From NCBI GenBank assembly GCA_002686265.1, contig NZBA01000012.1, forward strand, positions 66,821-130,820: 64,000 bases of DNA, written 5' to 3'. The notes beneath the pieces are model-generated. The model did no database searches, had not been told where the DNA came from, and saw nothing but the letters and a program-made list of their open reading frames with translations. This DNA comes from Planctomycetota bacterium (GTDB lineage Bacteria; Planctomycetota; UBA1135; GCA-002686595). Positions 16,866 to 25,152 of the stretch are shown piece by piece. The position numbers and the translations under genes were made by a program. Each line of letters opens with the position of its first letter. Position 1 is the first letter of the stretch.

Positions 16866-18524
16866 TCAACTCAGCAGGAAGGTCGGATGTTGGGCGAGGA
16901 TGTACAGCAGCCCACGTAGGCGTTCGTCGAGATGACCGGCGTCACTCGGATCGAAGGGCGAGTTCTCCACGTTCCCGTTCGCGTACCGGTAGGTGTTCAT
17001 GTAGTCGAGCAACAGATCGCGCTCGGCCGTGCTCACTTCCAAGCACAGCAGATGGACCCAGTGATCGATGACGTCTGCGGCCTGTTGCGGCCCGTTGGGG
17101 AGCAGCGTGGTGATGTCCAGACCGAGCTCCTGCTCCTGGTAGTCGCGGTTGATGATCGCGTCCCTGGCGATGTTGGCGATCTCCAGCACTGCGACCGACG
17201 AGAGCAGCTCGAGGCCCTCGCTCCAACCGTCCACGTCCGGAGGTTGTGTCGGGAGCATCCCGGCGCTGTCGAGCGTGGCGGTGATCGTGTGGGCCGAGAC
17301 CAAGAGACCCGTGGAGCGCATGAAGCCGATTCCCGCCGCTAGGGGGGTCTTGACCATTGGTTCGCGGGCGGCTTGAGAGTAGAAGGCCTCGGACTTGAAG
17401 AGCGTGGCGAAGACGGGCTCGAGCTCCCAGTCGTCGCGCAGGATCTGCGCCAGGCCTTCGATCAGCTCCGTGGGCGGGTCCACGGAGTAGTAGTGCTCGA
17501 GGATCTTGCCGCAGATGAAGGTCGCGGAATCCCCATTCGGCCCGGTGAAGCCGAGGGTGATGTCGATCACCTCGGTGACGTCGTCGTGCTCGGAAGCGCC
17601 GGCGCCGTGTTGGGCGGTGACCGTGGAGCCGAGGAAGGTCTTCGCACCGTCGTCGTGCTCCTCGGGGTCGAACACGACGCTCTCCAGGCTCGTTTGGGAA
17701 TCGTCGACGATCTTCAGGCCGGTGTGGGCCCGGGCGGACTCGACGATGTCCTGATGGGTGTAGCCGTTGTCGACACCGAGCGAGAACAGCTCCCAGAGCT
17801 CGCGGGCGTAGTTCTCGTTGATGTTCTCCTCGTCGTTGTCAATCTGGTCGAGGGACTTGGCGACCGCCGGGTCGCGGCTGATCGCCTCGAGGAAGTCGCG
17901 GAAGTTGCCGGTGCCCTTCTCGCGCAGCAGATCGACGTAGTTCTTGACCCAGTGGCGCTGGTCGTGCTTGAAGGCCGCCTCGGGCACGGCGAAGTGGTCG
18001 TGCCAGAAGAACGCCAGCTCCTCCTGAAACGGATGCTCGCTGTACATCATCAGGTGGACCCACCACCTTGCGAGGTCGATCGTCTCGGGGAACATCCCCT
18101 CGAGACCGGGCGGATCGGTCTCCTGGGCGAGCCACTCGAAGGCATCCGCCTCGGCCGCCGTCGTTCCGGGCTCGGGCAGCACGAGCATCGCGTCGACGTA
18201 GGCCGGCACGCCCATCGCGATTACCTGGGCGTACTCACTCTCGCGCACACCGAAATGCGTGCGGCGCAGCAGGTGCAGGATGTCGCCGGCGTCGAAGTTG
18301 CCCTTCTGTTCGAGCGAAGTCGAACTCGAGCCTCCTCCGCCGCCCTCGCCTCCTCCGCCGCCGCCGCCGCCGCCCCCGCCACCGCCACCGCCGCCACCGG
18401 GAGGCGCGGGCGAGTCCACTCCAGAGCTGCACGCCCCCAGGGCGAGGCACGCTCCCACGAACCACGCACGGGTCCAACCCGTTGCGCGGCGTTCGATGAT
18501 GATGTTCGTTTCTCTCATACTCAT
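16866..18524 (-). CDS. DUF1800 domain lipoprotein with polyglycine spacer
   Basis: A 552-residue protein. A signal peptide with lipobox LGAC (about residues 29-32) is followed by a polyglycine tract of about 25 residues (near 43-68), then the DUF1800 domain. The domain is recognised from ILHLLRRTHFGVRESEYAQ, WWVHLMMYSEHPFQEELAFF, HDHFAVPEA and NYARELWELFSLGVDNGYT. Members are secreted, of unknown biochemical function, and paired with DUF1501. The polyglycine spacer presumably holds the domain away from the membrane; its GGN-type codon run at 18350-18405 is slippage-prone. The Met at 18524 or the one two codons later could start translation. It is first in an operon with the DUF1501 gene. Confidence 0.92.
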   Translation of the reverse strand: MSMRETNIIIERRATGWTRAWFVGACLALGACSSGVDSPAPPGGGGGGGGGGGGGGGGGEGGGGGSSSTSLEQKGNFDAGDILHLLRRTHFGVRESEYAQVIAMGVPAYVDAMLVLPEPGTTAAEADAFEWLAQETDPPGLEGMFPETIDLARWWVHLMMYSEHPFQEELAFFWHDHFAVPEAAFKHDQRHWVKNYVDLLREKGTGNFRDFLEAISRDPAVAKSLDQIDNDEENINENYARELWELFSLGVDNGYTHQDIVESARAHTGLKIVDDSQTSLESVVFDPEEHDDGAKTFLGSTVTAQHGAGASEHDDVTEVIDITLGFTGPNGDSATFICGKILEHYYSVDPPTELIEGLAQILRDDWELEPVFATLFKSEAFYSQAAREPMVKTPLAAGIGFMRSTGLLVSAHTITATLDSAGMLPTQPPDVDGWSEGLELLSSVAVLEIANIARDAIINRDYQEQELGLDITTLLPNGPQQAADVIDHWVHLLCLEVSTAERDLLLDYMNTYRYANGNVENSPFDPSDAGHLDERLRGLLYILAQHPTFLLS

Positions 18525-18714
18525 GGCTCCAAGCCCTCCGATGGCCGTTTCCGTTTTCTAGCGGACCTGATCGGGCGTGATGGGATGAGGTGCCCGCGGA
18601 CAGGGGCGGGCCAGCCTTGACCCGCGCTTCTCCGTTCGTGTTTTCGTTCCCCCGGTGGCGCTATCGTCCCGCGCCGCGCGCCAAATGGAGGTGATGTCGG
18701 GAAAAGGCGCCGCC
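18525..18714. other. intergenic region upstream of the DUF1800-DUF1501 genes
   Basis: A 190-base gap between the start of the DUF1800 gene and the stop of the PKD lipoprotein gene, both on the minus strand. It presumably contains the DUF1800 promoter. No convincing -35/-10 pair, hairpin or small coding frame was seen. Confidence 0.35.
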
Positions 18715-20583
18715 TTACTCGGCATCGATGAACTCGATCAGGGCGGCGTACTTCGGCGCCTCCTCGGTGGGCTGGTCCTGGCGCTCCAGGACTCCCCAGC
18801 GGCCGTGGTCAACCCACTTCTGGAGGTAGTTGAAGGCCACGAAGACGCCTCCGCCGGCGTCCTTCCAGCCGTTGAGCTGGTCGAGGTAGATGTCCTTCAT
18901 CCGCGGGTGGCGCGTCGTCTCCTCGAAGAGGGCCACCAGGGTCGGGTTGTTCGCGTAGCCGGCCAGGGCCAGGCCGCCCTCGTAGGCGACGGTCGGCAGC
19001 CCGTGGGCCGCGGCGGTCTGGATGCTGGGGATGATGCCTCCCTCGCGGTGGACGACGACCTGCTCGGTGCACCAGTCGAGCATCTGGTCCACGGGCCACT
19101 GCTCCACCTCCTCTATCGGGTACTCGTCGAGCCCGCGGCCGAAGTAGGCGGCGATGGCGAAGACATCGGCGTGATCGTAGGCGTCCTGCCAGGAGCAGAT
19201 GATGCCGGTCGAGCCGACCGCGCCGCGCTGGCCACCGAGGACGCGCACGAGGCGCTCGGTGCCGCCGAAGACCTCCTCGAAGATCGTGAAGACCTCGACC
19301 GAGCGCTGGGAGTAGAAGCGTGCGATCTGGATGTAAGCGGACTCCTCGGGCCACAAGAGCTGTCCCTGGGCGTAGGCGTAGTCCGCCTGGCCGAAGCCCC
19401 AATTCCAGACTTCGTTGCTGTACTCGATGTAGCAGCTCAGATCGGGGTCGAGGCGGTCACGCACGACGGTGGCGAACTGCGTGATGTAGTCGTCGGACGC
19501 GAGGTGCGGGATGCAGAGCCAGGGATCGGCATGGAGTGTGTTCGCGAGCTCGATCGCGTGCTCCACGGCCACGCCGGAGTCCACGCTCTGCTGGGCGTAC
19601 TCGGGTGTCGTGCGCTCGCTCCACTCGACGATCGGTGAGTGGTTGATGTTCTGCCAGGGCATGAAGCGCAGGACCGAGAACTTCGCCGCACGCGCCAGGA
19701 ACAGAGGATGGAAGGGCTCGTCCTCGTAGACGTCCTCGAACCCGGGCATCACCAAGCGGATGTTGCGCAGTGGGTCGGCGGCGTCGGTGTAGCTGACGCG
19801 CAGCGTGATGCCGTTGGACGGCGAGACGTCGAGCAGCACGTGCCCGACCTCCTCGGAGACGACTTCCGCGTCGCCGCTGAACTCCAGAGTCCCGTTGCCG
19901 TCGTAGAACACGTTGTAGGCGCCGCCGGGATACTGTCCGCTGATGCCGAGGCACATGTAGGTCACCGCCTCCTGGCCGGGCTCGAGGGAGGCGACCCAGC
20001 CGTCGGGCGTGAGTTGCACCGGATCGGCCACGGGGCCGCCGTTTTCGTACAGCTGCCAGGGCCGGGAGGTCTTGAAGATGTCGACGAAGCTCCAGGCCTT
20101 GGAGTGGTAGGAGAGCGCTCCGAGGTTGATCCCCACCGGCGAGTCCTCGTTGGGCCAGGCACCCGGCTCGCCGGAGCCGTCCTCGTAGACGGTCAGGTAG
20201 TCCGTTCGCGTCAGCTCGCCGGTACCGCCGGGGCCGCTGACCGTGAGCGTGACCGTGTAGGATCCGGGCTCGGTGTAGGTGTGCAGTGGCGCGGGTTCGC
20301 TCGAGGTGGCGCCGTCGCCGAAGTCCCAACTCCAGGAGTCGACCGCCCCGGTCGACTCATCGCTGAAAGCGACTTCCGCGGGCGTCAGGGCCACCAGGGG
20401 GGAGGCGCTGAACGAGGCGCTCGGTGCCGTGCCCGGGGCGTCGCCACCACCACCGCCACCACCGCCGGTCCCGCCACCGCCGCCACCACCTTCGCCGCCG
20501 GCGTCGAGGTCGCCTCCGCTGGAACAGGCGGCCAGGGATGCGAGCGCCAGGCCCGCGAAGATGCTGAGTGTCTTGCTCGTCAT
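18715..20583 (-). CDS. PKD-domain, glycosidase-like lipoprotein
   Basis: A 622-residue exported lipoprotein. Its signal peptide ends LAAC (about residue 20), followed by two polyglycine runs (about 31-47). A PKD domain (about 52-135) shows SWSWDFGDGATSSEPAPLHT and the terminal GSYTVTLTV strand. The large C-terminal part resembles secreted clan-A type glycoside-hydrolase-like proteins. It has IEYSNEVWNWGFG near residue 390, a typical Asn-Glu acid/base pair, and TVAYEGGLAL near 534, a candidate nucleophile Glu. This suggests a polysaccharide-active enzyme at the cell surface, although I cannot name the GH family. The ATG at 20583 is chosen because the signal peptide starts there; the frame upstream is low-complexity Arg-rich sequence. 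Confidence 0.82.
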   Translation of the reverse strand: MTSKTLSIFAGLALASLAACSSGGDLDAGGEGGGGGGGTGGGGGGGGDAPGTAPSASFSASPLVALTPAEVAFSDESTGAVDSWSWDFGDGATSSEPAPLHTYTEPGSYTVTLTVSGPGGTGELTRTDYLTVYEDGSGEPGAWPNEDSPVGINLGALSYHSKAWSFVDIFKTSRPWQLYENGGPVADPVQLTPDGWVASLEPGQEAVTYMCLGISGQYPGGAYNVFYDGNGTLEFSGDAEVVSEEVGHVLLDVSPSNGITLRVSYTDAADPLRNIRLVMPGFEDVYEDEPFHPLFLARAAKFSVLRFMPWQNINHSPIVEWSERTTPEYAQQSVDSGVAVEHAIELANTLHADPWLCIPHLASDDYITQFATVVRDRLDPDLSCYIEYSNEVWNWGFGQADYAYAQGQLLWPEESAYIQIARFYSQRSVEVFTIFEEVFGGTERLVRVLGGQRGAVGSTGIICSWQDAYDHADVFAIAAYFGRGLDEYPIEEVEQWPVDQMLDWCTEQVVVHREGGIIPSIQTAAAHGLPTVAYEGGLALAGYANNPTLVALFEETTRHPRMKDIYLDQLNGWKDAGGGVFVAFNYLQKWVDHGRWGVLERQDQPTEEAPKYAALIEFIDAE

Positions 20584-21131
20584 GGGGTTTGGCGGCTGTA
20601 CGCCCTCCCTCGATCGGTTGCTCCGCCGCCCCCGGCGGCCTCGGCTCTCTGCCGCTTGCGCGGCGTTTTTTCTCCCCTCGTTTCCGGCGGCGCTGCGCCG
20701 GGTCCGTCCACCGTTCGACCGCGGCCCGCGCCGGACTTGAGCCCACGGCTCGGCGGCGGTCGCCACCCGCCGGTAAGGGTGCGCCGGCGGGGTCAGTCTC
20801 CCCGTCGTCCACCTCGGGCGCGGCGAGGTTCTCCAGCTGCGCGGTCGCTCGAGGGCGAGCGGGGCTGCCGGCGGGCAGTACACCGAGTAGGGCCGCGCAC
20901 AGTTGGCGGGCGGGAGAAACCAGGCCCGGCTCCGCCAGCAGGCTCGACGCCTGGAGCGTGTGCTCCGCGGTCTCGCCGAAGCGCTCCGCCAGGACACCCC
21001 GGACCCGCAGCCGCCGTTCGAGGCCGAGCAGAGGCAGCCCGATGGCGGTTGAGACCTTGCAGGGCGCCTTGCCCGGCTCGGGCCGTGCCGGAGTGCACGC
21101 CCCGCTCCCGAAGCCGCGTAGAATCGCGTCG
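20584..21131. other. 548-base divergent intergenic region with an unexplained open frame
   Basis: This region lies between the PKD lipoprotein (minus) and the SGNH-sulfatase (plus) and must hold both promoters. On the minus strand one frame stays open from about 21190 to beyond 20583. Between about 21065 and 20810 its composition is protein-like, with Leu/Ala/Glu-rich helical stretches (LPLLGLERRLRVRGVLAERF is its best part). It has no ATG or TTG start; a GTG occurs only near 20812. It may be a decayed gene or chance in GC-rich DNA. No RNA gene is visible. Confidence 0.3.
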
Positions 21132-23159
21132 ATGGACCGTCGCTTCCTGGCTGGGGCACTGCCCTTCTTGTGCGGAGCGGCCTTCTCTCAGGAGGCCCAG
21201 GCGCCGCGTGTGCTCTTGATCGGCGATTCGATCTCCATTGGCTACACGCCGCTCGTGCAGAGCATGTTGGCCGAGGAAGCCGACGTACACCGCATCCCCA
21301 CGAACGGCGAGCACACCGGGACCGGCCTGCGCGAGCTGGATACCTGGCTCGGTGACGAGCCTTGGGACGTCATCCACTTCAACTGGGGCCTGTGGGACCT
21401 CTGCCGGCGCGGCGCGGACGGGCGGCGCAAGGACCGCGCGGGTGCGGTCACGCACACCCCCGAGCAGTACGAGCAGAACCTCGAGGAGCTCGTTGAGCGC
21501 CTGTCGCTCACCGGCGCGCGACTGATTTGGGCCAGCACGACTCCGGTTCCTCCCGGCGAGCCGGGGCGCATCGAGGGGGACGCCGTGCGCTACAACGCCG
21601 CGGCGGCGCGCGTCATGGCGCGCCACGGTGTGATGATCGACGACCTGCACGCCGTCGCCGCCGAGCGCATGGAGGAGCTCGCCGTGCGCCCGGGAAACGT
21701 CCACTTCACCGCCAGGGGATCGCGCGAGTTGGCGGCGCGCGTCTCGATCTCGATCCGCCGGGCTCTCGGCCTCGCGGCCCCCAACGTCGTCTTGGTCCTG
21801 GTGGACGATCTCGGCTGGTCTGACCTCGGCTGCACCGGGAGCGATCTCCACCTTACCCCGCGCATCGACGGCTTGGCGGCTGAGGGTGTGCGCTTCTCCA
21901 GTGCCTACGCGGCCTGTGCCGTGTGCTCGCCAACGCGCGCGTCGCTGTTGACCGGCCGCACTCCCGCGCGCGTGGGGGTCACCGATTGGATCCACGATGC
22001 CGGCGAAGAGGCGGCGGAGTCCGCGGCGGCCGGAGAACACGTCGGTGGCTTCGACCGCCCACGCGGCCGGGCGCTGCTCACCCCGCGCAACCGAGCCTGG
22101 CTCCCCGCAGAGGAGGTCACGATCGCGGAGTTGCTGCGCCCGCGCGGGTACGCGACCGCGCACATCGGCAAGTGGCACCTCGGCGGCGAGGGGCACGAAC
22201 CGACCGACCAGGGCTTCGACGTCAACGCGGGCGGTTGCTCCTACGGCCAGCCTCCGAGCTACTTCGATCCCTACGGCAGCGAGCGGCGACGGGGCATCCC
22301 GAACCTGCCGCCGCGCGCGGAGGGCGAGTACCTGACCGACCGCGAGGCGGATGAGGCGGTGCGCTTCATCGAGGCGAATCGCGACCGGCCGTTCTTTCTC
22401 TACTTGGCTCATTACGCGGTCCACTCACCGATCCAAGCGCCGGCGGAGGCGCGGGAAGCCAGCGCGCAGCGGCTGGCCGACGGCGTCGAGCGGCGCCACG
22501 ATCACCCGGCCTACGCCGCCATGGTCGAGAGCGTCGATCGGGCACTGGGGCGAGTGCTCGACGCTCTCGACGCCCACGGCCTAACGGACGATACGCTGGT
22601 CGTGTTCACTTCCGACAACGGTGGTGCGACCCACTTTCGCGCCACGAACAACGATCCCCTGCGAGCGGGAAAGGGCTTCCCGTATGAGGGCGGCTTGCGC
22701 GTGCCGCTGATCGTCCGCTGGCCCGGCACGGGGCGGAGTGGTGCAGTGTGCGGGGAGCCGGTGTCGAGCATCGATCTGTTGCCGAGCATCGCGGAGATCT
22801 GCGGCGTCGGTCTGCCCGAGGGGCGCATGATCGACGGCGAGAGCTTGGTGGCGCTGTTGGGCGGTGGCGGGGAGTGGGAGCGCGAGGAGCTTTTCTGGCA
22901 CTTCCCGCACTTCTGGTGGGGAACGCGAGTCGCGCCCTACGGCGTCCTGCGCAAGGGCCGCTGGAAGCTCATTCGTCGCTACGGCGGCGGTGGGCGCGAA
23001 CTCTTCGATCTGGAAGCGGACCCCGGCGAGACCCGCGACCTCGCGGCCGAGCGTTCCGCGCTGGTCGAGCGCCTCGATGCACGTCTGAGTGAGCTGCTCG
23101 CCGAGCAGGGAGCGCTGATGCCCCTGGCAAACCCGGAGTTCGTGGCGCGGGAGCGTTGA
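21132..23159 (+). CDS. SGNH hydrolase-sulfatase fusion, exported
   Basis: A 675-residue two-enzyme protein. A signal peptide (about 1-20) precedes an SGNH esterase domain (about 25-215) with block I LLIGDSISIGY (Ser33), the WGLWDLC region and the block V-like NVHFTARGSRELA. An arylsulfatase domain runs from about 217 to the end. It opens NVVLVLVDDLGWSDLG with metal-binding Asp residues, and has the formylglycine motif CSPTRASLLTGR with Cys265. AHIGKWHLGG, FTSDNGGATHF and RKGRWKLIRRY follow. Cys265 must be converted to formylglycine by an activating enzyme that is not in the window. Both domains look intact, so the protein could remove ester and sulfate groups from the same sulfated polysaccharide. 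That pairing is inference. Confidence 0.93.
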   Translation: MDRRFLAGALPFLCGAAFSQEAQAPRVLLIGDSISIGYTPLVQSMLAEEADVHRIPTNGEHTGTGLRELDTWLGDEPWDVIHFNWGLWDLCRRGADGRRKDRAGAVTHTPEQYEQNLEELVERLSLTGARLIWASTTPVPPGEPGRIEGDAVRYNAAAARVMARHGVMIDDLHAVAAERMEELAVRPGNVHFTARGSRELAARVSISIRRALGLAAPNVVLVLVDDLGWSDLGCTGSDLHLTPRIDGLAAEGVRFSSAYAACAVCSPTRASLLTGRTPARVGVTDWIHDAGEEAAESAAAGEHVGGFDRPRGRALLTPRNRAWLPAEEVTIAELLRPRGYATAHIGKWHLGGEGHEPTDQGFDVNAGGCSYGQPPSYFDPYGSERRRGIPNLPPRAEGEYLTDREADEAVRFIEANRDRPFFLYLAHYAVHSPIQAPAEAREASAQRLADGVERRHDHPAYAAMVESVDRALGRVLDALDAHGLTDDTLVVFTSDNGGATHFRATNNDPLRAGKGFPYEGGLRVPLIVRWPGTGRSGAVCGEPVSSIDLLPSIAEICGVGLPEGRMIDGESLVALLGGGGEWEREELFWHFPHFWWGTRVAPYGVLRKGRWKLIRRYGGGGRELFDLEADPGETRDLAAERSALVERLDARLSELLAEQGALMPLANPEFVARER

Positions 23160-23173
23160 GGTACGATTCCTAC

Positions 23174-23809
23174 ATGCCGCTCGCTCGCATTCTGGTGACT
23201 GGCTTCGGCCCCTTCCTGTCCGTCGAGGAGAATCCTAGCGGCAGCCTCGCGGGGGCCCTGAAGAACGACCCGCCGGAGGGGGTCGAGGTGACCGCCCGCG
23301 TGCTCCCGGTCTCCTTCGAGGCCGCCCCCGCGCACCTTGCCGCGGCCCTCGACGCCATGGACGGCGCGCCCGACGCGCTCCTCGCGATGGGGGTCCACGC
23401 CGGCGAGGGCTTCCGCCTCGAGCGGCGGGCGCGCGCCGTATTCGACTCGCACAAGCCCGACAGCGAGGGACGCTGGGGCGCGGAGATCGCCGCCCTCCCC
23501 GAGGGCACGCTCGAGAGTTCGCTGGACTTCGAGGATCTGCGCTCGACCCTCCTGGCGGCCGGCGCACGTCAGGCTTCGATCTCCGAGAACGCCGGCGGCT
23601 ACGTCTGCGAGCGCACCTATCACGCCCTGCTCTCCCACGGCCATCGCCTTGGCGTGGCGAGTCTCTTCTTGCACGTTCCGCCGGTCGTTGCGCTCTCGAC
23701 CGCCGAGCAGCTGCCCATCGTCCGGTCCCTCGTCGCGAGGGTCGCCGCCCCCCGTCCGGAGGCCGCCGGAGCGCCTCCGATTCCGCCCCATCTCTCCGAG
23801 GAATCGTGA
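23174..23809 (+). CDS. pyroglutamyl-peptidase I-like cysteine peptidase (C15)
   Basis: A 211-residue C15-family protein that would remove N-terminal pyroglutamate from peptides. The N-terminal VTGFGPFLSVEENPSG (residues 7-22) is diagnostic. The catalytic triad positions are covered by the LERRAR region after GVHAGEGF (Glu), SENAGGYVCERTYH with the nucleophile Cys near 145, and LFLHVPP with His near 166. The usual SNSAG sequence before the Cys reads SENAG. The ATG at 23174 is preferred; a TTG at 23156 would overlap the sulfatase stop codon. The gene ends four bases before the start of the selenoprotein gene, so the two are probably co-transcribed. Confidence 0.9.
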   Translation: MPLARILVTGFGPFLSVEENPSGSLAGALKNDPPEGVEVTARVLPVSFEAAPAHLAAALDAMDGAPDALLAMGVHAGEGFRLERRARAVFDSHKPDSEGRWGAEIAALPEGTLESSLDFEDLRSTLLAAGARQASISENAGGYVCERTYHALLSHGHRLGVASLFLHVPPVVALSTAEQLPIVRSLVARVAAPRPEAAGAPPIPPHLSEES

Positions 23810-23813
23810 ACCG

Positions 23814-24164
23814 ATGGCCAGACGCATCGACTGGTACTACCACCGCAAGGGCTGAACGGGCTGCACGAGGGTCGACGACTGGTTGGAGGGTCGGCCGATC
23901 ACCATCCGTGAGCTGGTGGATGCACGCAAACAGCGCTTGGGGAGCGAGGATCTCGCACGACTGGCCGAGGGCGCGCGGCGCATCGTCTCCTTGCGCGGCA
24001 AGCGCGTCGTGGACCTCGACCTGACCTCTACCGCCGTGGACCGGGTGGAGTTGGAGAAGTCCGTCCTGGGGCCCAGCGGCAATATGCGGGCGCCCGCCCT
24101 GCGCCTGGGCAAGACCTGGATCGTCGGGTTCACAGCAGCGGCCTTTGAGGAGTTGCTCTCCTGA
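23814..24164 (+). CDS. ArsC-like thioredoxin-fold selenoprotein (UGA = Sec14)
   Basis: The gene reads MARRIDWYYHRKG, then TGA (23853-23855), then TGCTRVDDWLEG and on without interruption to TGA at 24162-24164: 116 residues including selenocysteine at position 14. After the UGA the frame keeps protein-like sequence, including ITIRELVDARKQRLG and the GPSGNMRAPALRLGKTWIVGF segment. That segment is typical of the ArsC/Spx thioredoxin fold, whose RAP motif and closing strand-helix are conserved. The active site is UxxC (Sec14, Cys17), where relatives have CxxC. Seleno-members of an ArsC-like family are known in bacteria. A redox role is likely; arsenate reduction is not implied. A standard gene caller would report only a TTG-started C-terminal part at 23883. 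Confidence 0.92.
23853..23893 (+). promoter_or_regulatory. candidate bacterial SECIS element
   Basis: Downstream of the in-frame UGA, CGACT (23876-23880) can pair with GGTCG (23889-23893) in a five-pair stem with one wobble. The apical loop begins GGTT, 26 bases after the UGA. Spacing and the leading GG fit the loose bacterial SECIS pattern, but the stem is short and the fold was found by eye. Confidence 0.4.
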
Positions 24165-24169
24165 GCCCC

Positions 24170-25147
24170 GTGGGCCGCTCACTCCTCGCGGCCGCCGTGC
24201 TCGCGTGCGCCTCGTGCGCGGCGCCGGAAGCGGCGCGTGTATCCGTGGCTTCGCCCTCTTCCGCCGCGACGGCTCGCCGTGCGACGGTCGAGGTGTTGAT
24301 CGACGGCCATCTGGGGGGTACGGGCTGGATCGCCGACGCCGGGGGTTGGGTCGTGACCGCCGCCCACGGGGTCGCGGGCTGGAAGAGCGGCATCGAGGTC
24401 GTCTCGGACGTGCTCGGTCGCCGCCCGGCGGAGGTCGCGGCCCTCGACCTCGGGCACGATCTCGCCCTCCTGCACGTCTCCGAGGGGGAGCGTCCCTTTC
24501 CGGTTCTCTCTCTCTCCTCGACGCCGCCGCCGGTGGGGGAGGAGCTCTCCCTGTTCGGCACCGCGCTCTTCCGCCACGACCTGCGCCTCACCGGCCGCGT
24601 CGCCCGCGCGCAGGCTGCCTTCGAGCCGCTCTCGGCCACGGGCGACTACGCGCGCGTGTTCGTGGTCGCCGCCGCCGTTCCGCCGGGGCTCTCCGGCGGT
24701 GCATGGGTGGACCGCTCCGGGCGCGTCGTCGGTGTTCAGTCGGGGGTCGTCACACACGCTGGCCGCCCCGTGGCTCTCGCCCTCGCCGCTCCGGTCGATG
24801 CTGTCCGACGCCTGCTCGAAGAGCGCGCCGACATCCCGACCGCTTCTCTCGGCTGCGGCCTCGAGGAGCTCCCCTCCCAGCCCGCGGGGTTCATCGCCCG
24901 TCTGCCGGCGGGCACGGAGGGCGTCGTCAGCGTCCCGATCCGCGCGAACTCCCCTGCACGCGCCGCCGGCCTGACCGAGGAGACGGTCGTGATCGCGGTC
25001 GAGGGTGTGCTCGTCCGGCGTCGCGAGGATCTGCTATCGGTCGTGCGTGCCCGCCGCCCGGGCGAGGTCGTGACCCTCACCGTGCTCTCGCCCCGGGCTC
25101 CCACGCCGCGCGAGGTCCAGGTCCGCCTTGGGCGGGTCGGCGGCTGA
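24170..25147 (+). CDS. trypsin-like serine protease with PDZ domain, lipoprotein
   Basis: A 325-residue exported protease in the S1C/DegP-like group. A signal peptide with cysteines near residues 13 and 16 (CASCAAP) suggests lipid attachment. The catalytic triad is visible as VVTAAHG (His near 66), GHDLALLHV (Asp near 103) and PGLSGGAW (Ser near 177), the last replacing the usual GNSGG. A PDZ-like domain (about 240-320) contains ANSPARAAGL and RRREDLLSVVRARRPGE. It would act in protein quality control or processing in the periplasm. It starts at a GTG five bases after the selenoprotein stop, so expression is probably coupled to it. Confidence 0.9.
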   Translation: MGRSLLAAAVLACASCAAPEAARVSVASPSSAATARRATVEVLIDGHLGGTGWIADAGGWVVTAAHGVAGWKSGIEVVSDVLGRRPAEVAALDLGHDLALLHVSEGERPFPVLSLSSTPPPVGEELSLFGTALFRHDLRLTGRVARAQAAFEPLSATGDYARVFVVAAAVPPGLSGGAWVDRSGRVVGVQSGVVTHAGRPVALALAAPVDAVRRLLEERADIPTASLGCGLEELPSQPAGFIARLPAGTEGVVSVPIRANSPARAAGLTEETVVIAVEGVLVRRREDLLSVVRARRPGEVVTLTVLSPRAPTPREVQVRLGRVGG

Positions 25148-25152
25148 GCGGC

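Noticed and set aside
18340..18410. A dense GGC/GGT-like repeat resembling a microsatellite or CRISPR-like repeat
   Set aside because: It encodes the polyglycine spacer of the DUF1800 lipoprotein and has no spacer-repeat organisation.
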